From NCBI GenBank assembly GCA_038030265.1, contig CM075941.1, forward strand, positions 52,863,952 to 52,927,951: a stretch of 64,000 nucleotides of DNA. The letters are read 5' to 3'. This DNA is from Corythucha ciliata (taxonomy: Eukaryota; Arthropoda; Insecta; Hemiptera; Tingidae). Positions 56,766 to 64,000 of the stretch are shown piece after piece. A model generated the notes under the pieces. It had not been told where the DNA came from. It ran no database searches and was given only the letters and a program-made list of their open reading frames with translations. A program made the position numbers and the translations under genes. Every line of letters begins with the position of its first letter. Position 1 is the stretch's first letter.

Positions 56766-58960
56766 GAAGGAGAGATGAGTCTCGACATACACCAATTCAT
56801 GTCAAGGTTCAGGGCTAACAAATGCAACCCAATACATCGATTAGGGCCGTACGTGCCTTGATACTTTCGTCGAAGTGTTTTTTTCGTCCCTTCAAAGTTG
56901 ACGACTAGGTGGAGCAGGTTTATAGTGGGGAGGGGAGGGGGAGCAGTTAAAATTGATGATCGTCAGACACGATCAACGTTGTTATTGCGAGCTTACGCAA
57001 CACAGAGCCCGGGGAAGAAGTTCGACACAAAAAATTGAAAGTTGAGCAATCAAATGAGGTCTGAAAAAAAAAAAAAAATTCTCACACTCTTTTTGAACAA
57101 CCCGGAGAGTTCAAAGTTTCCATCTAAATAAGCGGGAGAGACAGAACGGTGTGAGGGTCTTTGCATTAACGACCCCCCCCCCCCTGTCCCCTTTACCAAC
57201 CATCAGATCTTTCGCAGCATCTCAATTGCTATGGAAAAGGGGGAAATGGAAGGGGTTTCTAAGTAAAACGACTGACATGTCGACCTTTAGAGGAAAAAGA
57301 AGTTTCAAACTTCCACGCTTCGCGTAATTCTTTCCGAGATGAAAACATTTTTTTTTTTTTTTTTTTCGTAGAGATCTGTTTCAGTAAATTGAATGTCTCT
57401 CAGCCCATAACACCAACTATCTTGCTTCCTCACCTAACGGGGCTCTTTTTGACTTATAACCCCCCCCCCCTTCTTATTTTCATGTTGTTTTTTTCTTTCT
57501 TTCTTTTTTCCGTATTTCAGGCTAAAAAAACGTTAGCTTCGAGTGCAACCACGCCGAGAATTATAATTCGCCACAATCACTTCATCAACCAACTTCTTCG
57601 CCAAGAGAGATGAGCGATAATTTTTTGTTTCGAACCAACCCCGCCCCCCCCCTCTCCTCACAACAACCTCTCACCTATCCCCTCGCACTAATCTGGCCGC
57701 GCACCGCCTATCTTCCATAATAATGAAAGAAATAAAAAGCGGCCGGGTTCTGTTAGTTTTTTTTTTTTTTTACAGTTAATGCCAATTTGAGATTCCAAAG
57801 TCAAAGTTTTTCTGACTGGCCAGCAACATCGCGCACCCTCTCACTCTTCACTCAGCAGCGTCAATTATTTTCTTTAAATAGGTGAAGGGTAAATAGAAAC
57901 CCAAAAAAAAAGACTAGCAAACGTGAGCACTACATAGGCCGTTGTTGGTTGTGGGGGGGGGGGGGAAGAACCTCGTTATGTTGAATTCTTTTAGGACGCC
58001 AATTGCAGGGTAATGCAGGGCTAACGGGAAGAAAATACCGTGTTTTTTATTTCTAAAGATCAAGGCCTTCTTCTCATTTATCAAGGTTGTATTTATGCAA
58101 TTTTTTTCTTTTAAAAAAAAAACTCAAGACAAAGAAGTAAGAACTGAAGAAAATCTGTGGAGTGGGATGGAAGGCTAAGAAAGGGGGGGGGGGTCGTCTC
58201 GTTAAAATAAACAAGGACCTTTCCCCCTCGACAATATTATAGAATCTTGCGTCAAAACGGGCTTTTTTTCATTGTTAGAAAGTGAAGAAAGAAGAAGAAG
58301 AAGAAACAAGCAATCATAGTGCTCGCTGACACCGATGTTCAAGTAACTGGAAAGGTAAACCTGCACTTTTCCATCCTCCCCCCCCCCATCCCAGCACCAA
58401 ACAAACTCAGCCAACGCTCCCCGTGAATTCTGGATTGTCGTTTAGCCTGTCCCATTCCTTCACTTAGTAAGCTCCCAATAAAGTTGCAGAACCCAAGATT
58501 AACGTCCCCCACCCCATTCCACAAAGAACCAAAGAAGTAGACGTCAAAGCGTTCGAGGTACAAATGCATACCGCCCAATAAGCTTGGGGCAGCGGGCATC
58601 ACCATTCTTGCCAAGGAGACTTTTCTTCCGTCGTCTTCAGGGCTGACAATCAAGCGGCCGCTCTCCCACAAGAAAATTCGTATACGTCATTTTTGCCAAA
58701 AACGCCCATAATTATTGGATGGGCGTATTTTTTTGGGCGATTTTCTCAAAGTTTTCCGAGCTGAGTCGAAGTTCGAACGTGTTTATGAGTCCGTCGGACG
58801 ATGCTCAAATTGAAAAATGCAGTCGGTCCCGGCCAAAAAAAGCTCGTACCACCGCTTTTGCACCGCGGATGCAGTTTGGATCTCTCAGATCAGACTGTGA
58901 ATTGAGAAATTTGAAGTCAGTACGGGGGGGGGGGGCGTCCTCCATCAGACCCATCCAGAT
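56766..58960. other. Non-coding stretch between Gypsy-C and Gypsy-D
   Basis: Long C, G and T homopolymers (57171, 57345, 57461, 57950, 58188, 58378, 58924). Nothing recognised except a possible exon at 57521-57613. Confidence 0.45.
57521..57613 (+). CDS. Possible terminal exon, weak
   Basis: A long pyrimidine tract ends in CCGTATTTCAG at 57520, a good splice acceptor. It is followed by 30 codons in phase 0 (KTLASSATTPRIIIRHNHF...) and TGA at 57611-57613. No donor-bearing partner exon was identified and the peptide is unknown. Confidence 0.2.
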   Translation, partial: AKKTLASSATTPRIIIRHNHFINQLLRQER

Positions 58961-59106
58961 GTGTTGCTGAGTTGGCGTACCTATGTAAACTTTTTGGGCT
59001 CATTGCAGGGTCCTGTAGTGATCCCATATTTCCAACTTAAGCAAAGATTTTGGAAGGTAAGATTTTGGAGTTTGAATAAAGAAAGTATTTTGGTATCAAT
59101 ACATTT

Positions 59107-59118
59107 TGGCGCAGTCGG
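59107..59118 (+). promoter_or_regulatory. Primer-binding site of Gypsy-D
   Basis: TGGCGCAGTCGG, continuing TAGGACTG, follows an LTR-like end TCAATACA by three bases. This is the usual arrangement of a tRNA primer site; the tRNA is not identified. Confidence 0.6.
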
Positions 59119-59199
59119 TAGGACTGCAGTCGGGAGAATTGCTTCAAGATTTTACATCCTCGATGAAATGTTGTTTCCAAGCAAGTCGAGAATCACCTC

Positions 59200-59717
59200 A
59201 AAAAATGTCAATTCCTAAGTTTGATGGTAAAAACGAAGATACTAAGGTTTGGTTGGCACTCTATGAAAAGAAGATGAATAACCTTATTTCAAATCTCGTT
59301 CCTGGGAGCATCGCCGAGAAATGTTTTTTTTTCACTACTTGGCAACGGGACTGAGCGGCCCTGGTCTCATTGGAAAGAACTGTTTCAGTCTGCTTTCGGC
59401 CAAAATATGTTACAACTGGCCGAGCGAGCGAACTCATGGTCGTATAGGAGTTGGGCCACTCATGGAATACTACTACGAAAAGCAACGTCTTCTAAATCTC
59501 GCCTACGGAGTTTTGCCTGCCAGAGCTTTCAACATCTTGATGATGATTGGCCTTCCAGAACCTATTCAAAATCAATTGATGGTACAGCGTATTGAAGAAA
59601 AAGAGCAACTCCGGCTTGCGATGGAGAAAATCAAACCTTGGTCGAGCAATTTCAACAAAACCGTGCCAAAGGGAAAACCGTGGGTGAGCTCCATTGATTC
59701 ACTTGATTGTTCCCCTA
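59200..59717 (+). pseudogene. Gypsy-D gag-like pseudogene
   Basis: The frames read MSIPKFDGKNEDTKVWLALY and then, after a shift, MEYYYEKQRLLNLAYGVLPA and MMIGLPEPIQNQLM. This is a capsid-type pattern of LTR-retrotransposon gag. A T-run near 59325 and other breaks disrupt it, and a MITE cuts it at 59718. Confidence 0.65.
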
Positions 59718-59982
59718 AAGTACGCGACACGAAATAAGGCGGGTGTGACTCATCGGTCCTCCCATGCCCTGTTGCCACTCCGTGCGTTGTGGGTGGTGAT
59801 GTGGGGTGGGGTTTTACGAACGCTCACCGGCTCACAGCTCTCCAAAGTGACAACGATGGGAGCGCAACGTTGCCAGCTATGGGTGTAGACTTGAGCTTTT
59901 CATCGCATCTTTGGGACTATAATGCGCAACGTTGGTTTTTTAGTCGATGAGTCACACCCGCCTTATTTCGTGTCGCGTACTT
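59718..59982. mobile_element. 265 bp MITE with perfect 38 bp terminal inverted repeats
   Basis: Left arm 59718-59755 (AAGTACGCGACACGAAATAA and on) and right arm 59945-59982 are exact inverted copies. TA flanks both sides (59716-59717, 59983-59984), consistent with a TA-duplicating family such as Tc1/mariner. No ORF. Perfect arms indicate recent insertion. Confidence 0.9.
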
Positions 59983-59984
59983 TA

Positions 59985-60140
59985 GTTATAATATTAAAGA
60001 AAACTTGTCTTCTTACTCTGGTACCATAAGTCATTCACTCAGCTACTCACAGACGAGTTAGTCGGAAATGGTACTAAAATTCACGCCCTTTTGGACACGG
60101 GTGCATCGGTTGACCTAATCTGGTCGAGAAACACCTTTGT
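59985..60140 (+). pseudogene. Gypsy-D protease fragment
   Basis: The frame reads ELVGNGTKIHALLDTGASVD, a retropepsin start with the DTGA catalytic motif, then WSRN. It ends where Gypsy-E gag begins. Confidence 0.65.
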
Positions 60141-61540
60141 CCCAAGGTCAATATTGTTGTGGAACAACACAGATTCTTCAACTGCGTGCAGTCCCCCCAA
60201 CAGTCTATCTCGGCGTTCGTCGCTTGCCTCAAGCAACATATTGCAGATTGTGGGTTTAGTTGCGGCTGCAAGTGCACATGCGATTGTGACAAAAATATGC
60301 AAGATATGCTGTTACGTGCCCAGTTCATTCGGGGATTACAGGACCAGCGCATGCGAGAGCAGCTCCTTCTTCGAAACGATCTAGTTTTGCAAACCGCCGT
60401 CGACTCCGCGGTAGCTTTCGAAGCGTCACTTGAGCACAGCAAAGAGCTAAGCCGCGATAAAGCTGGCGACGAAGTACACCGTGTTTCACGACTTTCCAGA
60501 CCACAGAGCCCTAGGCGTTCGCGTTCGACGGGCCGCTCAGTGTCCCGTTCAACACGGCCAAATCGGAAAAGCCGTAAAGTTGACTACGGCGCCCTCGGAA
60601 ATTCAGGTCTATGCCTCCGCTGCGCGAAAAACACGTATAAGGCGTCCGAGTGCCGAGTGGACAGGCGTAAACTCAAGTGCACGGCGTGTGGTCGTTCTGG
60701 ACACGTTCATACAGTATGCATCACGACCTTGACGAAGCAAACTGTTTATACAACATCTAGCCTTTCTGACTCAACCAACCACCTGGACTCTCTGGGCATC
60801 AATTCGGTTGTTGACGTTTACGGATCTGACGAAAAATACTTCGCAGATGTACTGATTGACGGAAAACGACAAACTTTCGAAGTCGACTCGGGCGCAGGGT
60901 TGACGTTACTCCCTGAAAAAGAATTCTATCGTCTCGGCCTTCAACAGCCGATTCGGCCTTCGAGAGTGAAATTCCGCACCTACACCGCCGAAATATTCAG
61001 CCCACTGGGAAAAATTGATGTTACAGTGACATACAATAACATTGAATCCAAAGAGGAGCTATACGTAGTCCCATCACAATTTTCCCCTTTAATGGGCAGG
61101 ACGTGGATTCGCCACTTAAAAATCAATTTGACCGACATTGATCACAAAATTCATCCTTCACGGATTACACCTCTAAACACAGTCGATCCAGAATCAGACA
61201 TTATCGAAAAATTTCAGGACATTTTCCAACCAACCGTCGGATGCGTTCCCAAGTTTACATGCTCGCTCAAGCTCCGTGAAAACGCCAAACCCGTCTTCAT
61301 CAGGGAAAGAGAAGTCCCCCATGCCTTACGTGCTGCTGTCGAAATAGAGCTGGACGAACTCGAGCGAGACAACATTATTACAAAAGTCGAAATGAGCGAT
61401 TGGGGCTCACCTTTGGTGGTTATTCGGACGGGAAAGTTAGGTTGTGCGTCGACTATAAAGTCGGCGTTAACCCCCAATTGCAGGGGGCACATTACCCTAT
61501 TCGCCGGATTGACGACATACTGACACAACTCTGGAATTCG
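60141..61540 (+). pseudogene. Gypsy-E gag-protease, first copy
   Basis: Gag contains a cysteine-dense block (CGFSCGCKCTCDCD), the capsid-like MLLRAQFIRGLQDQRMREQL, an RS-rich stretch (SRSTGRSVSRSTR), and knuckles CLRCAKNTYKASEC and CTACGRSGHVHTVC. Protease is FEVDSGAGLTLLP with LMGRTWIRHL. The polymerase start follows (VGCVPKFTC ... VEMSDWGSPLVVI). A frameshift follows VVI, and the sequence breaks at 61540 into the second copy. Confidence 0.85.
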
Positions 61541-62884
61541 ACAATTCTGTCTCTCGGCGTTCGTCGCTTGCCTCAAGCAACATATTGCAGATTGTGGGTT
61601 TAGTTGCGGCTGCAAGTGCACATGCGATTGTGACAAAAATATGCAAGATATGCTGTTACGTGCCCAGTTCATTCGGGGATTACAGGACCAGCGCATGCGA
61701 GAGCAGCTCCTTCTTCGAAACGATCTAGTTTTGCAAACCGCCGTCGACTCCGCGGTAGCTTTCGAAGCGTCACTTGAGCACAGCAAAGAGCTAAGCCGCG
61801 ATAAAACTGGCGACGAAGTACACCGTGTTTCACGACTTTCCAGACCACAGAGCCCTAGGCGTTCGCGTTCGACGGGCCGCTCAGTGTCCCGTTCAACACG
61901 GCCAAATCGGAAAAGCCGTAAAGTTGACTACGGCGCCCTCGGAAATTCAGGTCTATGCCTCCGCTGCGCGAAAAACACGCATAAGGCGTCCGAGTGCCGA
62001 GTGGACAGGCGTAAACTCAAGTGCACGGCGTGTGGTCGTTCTGGACACGTTCATACAGTATGCATCACGACCTTGACGAAGCAAACTGTTTATACAACAT
62101 CTAGCCTTTCTGACTCAACCAACCACCTGGACTCTCTGGGCATCAATTCGGTTGTTGACGTTTACGGATCTGACGAAAAATACTTCGCAGATGTACTGAT
62201 TGACGGAAAACGACAAACTTTCGAAGTCGACTCGGGCGCAGGGTTGACGTTACTCCCTGAAAAAGAATTCTATCGTCTCGGCCTTCAACAGCCGATTCGG
62301 CCTTCGAGAGTGAAATTCCGCACCTACACCGCCGAAATATTCAGCCCACTGGGAAAAATTGATGTTACAGTGACATACAATAACATTGAATCCAAAGAGG
62401 AGCTATACGTAGTCCCATCACAATTTTCCCCTTTAATGGGCAGGACGTGGATTCGCCACTTAAAAATCAATTTGACCGACATTGATCACAAAATTCATCC
62501 TTCACGGATTACACCTCTAAACACAGTCGATCCAGAATCAGACATTATCGAAAAATTTCAGGACATTTTCCAACCAACCGTCGGATGCGTTCCCAAGTTT
62601 ACATGCTCGCTCAAGCTCCGTGAAAACGCCAAACCCGTCTTCATCAGGGAAAGAGAAGTCCCCCATGCCTTACGTGCTGCTGTCGAAATAGAGCTGGACG
62701 AACTCGAGCGAGACAACATTATTACAAAAGTCGAAATGAGCGATTGGGGCTCACCTTTGGTGGTTATTCGGACGGGAAAGTTAGGTTGTGCGTCGACTAT
62801 AAAGTCGGCGTTAACCCCCAATTGCAGGGGGCACATTACCCTATTCGCCGGATTGACGACATACTGACACAACTCTGGAATTCG
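60208..62884 (+). repeat. 1,344 bp tandem duplication in Gypsy-E
   Basis: 60208-61540 and 61552-62884 are offset by 1,344 bp, a multiple of three. I see only two or three substitutions (for example KAGD versus KTGD, NTYK versus NTHK). Both share the frameshift after VVI. The junction 61541-61551 is a short filler sharing TTCTGTC with the downstream sequence. Confidence 0.95.
61552..62870 (+). pseudogene. Gypsy-E gag-protease, second copy
   Basis: Same content as the first copy from within gag onwards: cysteine-dense block, RS stretch, two knuckles, DSGAG protease, polymerase start. It is followed by the true downstream polymerase in another frame, because the small deletion after VVI shifts the reading. 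Confidence 0.85.
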
Positions 62885-64000
62885 CCTTATTTCTGTCGTC
62901 TTGACCTATACAAAGCCTACCTACATGTACCAGTGGACGACACGAGCAAACAAATACAAACGATTTCGACCCATCGAGGTACATATCTCGTAAATCGCCT
63001 CTCCTTTGGAGTGAAGACGGCTCCCAGTGAATTTAATAGAATCCTCGATCAAATACTCACGGGACTTGACGGTGTCCTGTCATATTTTGATGATAACATT
63101 ATTTTTGGCGACTCGTTCGAGGAGTGCAAGTTACGCCTTCTTAAGTGTCTCGAACGTTTGCAGAAAAACAACCTGCATCTAAATCGGCAAAAATGCACCT
63201 TTTTTCAGGAAGAAATCTCCTACCTTGGGTACATCATACGCCGAAACAAAATTAGTAAGTGCCCTCAGAAAGTAAAAATGATACAGAATTTACGCAGGCC
63301 TACCAATGTGGAAGAACTCCGTCGTTTCCTCGGCATGGTAACGTTCTACGCCCTGTTTATACCAAACCTCTCAAGCATTTCCCACCCGTTACGTCGGTTA
63401 CTCGAAAAGAACCAAAAATTCCTCTGGTCTTCCACATGTGAGTCAGCCTTCACCAAACTTAAACTCGAAATCAGCAGCGACCGATTGCTCACTCCCTACG
63501 ATCCAACGCTACCGGTCGTCGTTGCTTGCGACGCCAGCCCTACAGGCATAGCCGGCGTTATGTCTCATGTTTTGGATGGACATGAACATCCTGTAGCTTT
63601 TGTCTCTCGAGCATTGACTCCGTCGGAAAGAAATTACAGTCAGCTCGACCGCGAAGCTCTTGCGATAGTCTTCACCGTGGAAAAATTCTACATGTACGTG
63701 TACGGGCGTGAATTTACACTGATCACCGACAACAAGCCTTTGACTAGAATCTTCCACCAAAGTTCGAAACTTCCGGCTATGACGGCAACACGCCTACTGC
63801 GCTACGCCGTTTTTCTGAACGGTTTCAATTACAAAATACGGTAGAGAGAAGCAAGTAAACACCAAAACGTCGATTATTTTTCCAGGCACCTACCAGCTCA
63901 TAATTCGCCTTCCCGTGGCATCAGTGAAGCCTTGAGCAAAGAAGTCACAGACATGCAGGACCAAACTCTAAACCAAATTTCTACCGTCTCTCTCTCGAGT
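62744..64000 (+). pseudogene. Gypsy-E reverse transcriptase and RNase H
   Basis: A 366-codon reading. KVRLCVDYKVGVN, LVNRLSFGVKTAPSEF, catalytic YFDD (GVLSYFDDNIIFG), SYLGYII and LRRFLGMVTFYALF mark the reverse transcriptase. RNase H follows: ACDASPTGIAGVM, SQLDREALAI and ITDNKPLTRI, where the usual His is Asn. TAG at 63842-63844 interrupts just before HQNVDYFSRHLP, which continues to the window edge. Integrase is not included. Confidence 0.85.

Larger units (their letters stand above)
58961..60140 (+). mobile_element. Ty3/Gypsy-type element D fragment, split by a MITE
   Basis: An LTR-like end with AATAAA (about 59076), a primer-binding site, a gag-like reading and a DTGAS protease lie in order. 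The left edge is uncertain (TGTTGCTGAG near 58965 is a candidate). At about 60141 it is joined to Gypsy-E gag, so pol is lost. Confidence 0.65.
60141..64000 (+). mobile_element. Ty3/Gypsy element E, with internal tandem duplication, runs off the window
   Basis: The order is gag, protease, polymerase start, then a repeated gag-protease-polymerase start, then reverse transcriptase and RNase H. The 5' LTR and gag N-terminus are absent (joined to Gypsy-D), and integrase lies beyond the window. The family is related to Gypsy-A (DSGAG protease). Confidence 0.8.

Overview
The window is metazoan nuclear DNA, most likely from an arthropod-like invertebrate. The one intact host gene has 61-70 nt introns, and the rest is AT-rich non-coding sequence packed with old and young transposable elements (TEs). 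There are no operons, bacterial promoters or CRISPR. I cannot name the species from the sequence.

The only protein-coding host gene I can support end to end is a four-exon cytochrome b561-type transmembrane ferrireductase (44639-45473, +). The only RNA gene is a tRNA-Thr(GGT)-like gene (13975-14047, +). Between them lie remnants of at least twelve elements:
- four lineages of broken non-LTR retrotransposons (4.3-8.2 kb, 27.1-29.9 kb, 46.9-49.6 kb, 52.0-54.5 kb);
- six Ty3/Gypsy copies or fragments: A and B on the minus strand at 8.8-13.8 kb; a nearly complete CsRn1-like element at 16.3-22.9 kb; C at 51.2-56.8 kb; D at 59.0-60.1 kb; E from 60.1 kb to the window end;
- one BEL/Pao fragment (31.1-33.3 kb);
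- one hAT transposase remnant (26.4-31.1 kb) and a second hAT end at bases 1-47;
- one PIF/Harbinger remnant (38.3-40.0 kb);
- small non-autonomous inverted-repeat elements: a 177-188 bp MITE in two copies, a 265 bp MITE, a 730 bp foldback element, and a 230 bp repeat in inverted orientation.

Layout. 1-4.3 kb: hAT end, a five-copy inverted motif, non-coding DNA. 4.3-8.2: Jockey-like LINE-1. 8.2-14.0: direct repeats, Gypsy-A and Gypsy-B, tRNA. 14.1-16.0: degenerate ~30 bp repeat field. 16.3-25.7: CsRn1-like Gypsy and a rearranged duplication. 26.0-33.5: nested cluster (LINE-2 inside hAT, BEL fragment abutting) flanked by inverted ~230 bp repeats. 33.5-44.6: repeat fields, Harbinger, foldback. 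44.6-45.5: cytochrome b561. 45.8-49.6: repeat field and LINE-3. 51.2-56.8: Gypsy-C, invaded by a MITE at its primer-binding site and by LINE-4 inside gag. 59.0-64.0: Gypsy-D, split by a MITE, joined to Gypsy-E, which carries a 1,344 bp tandem duplication.

A weakly conserved ~30 bp repeat, whose core resembles CGAAATTGG, recurs in at least eight separate fields and is the main background not explained by recognised elements. Two duplications, around 20-25.7 kb and 60-63 kb, have copies so similar that they are either very recent or assembly artefacts.
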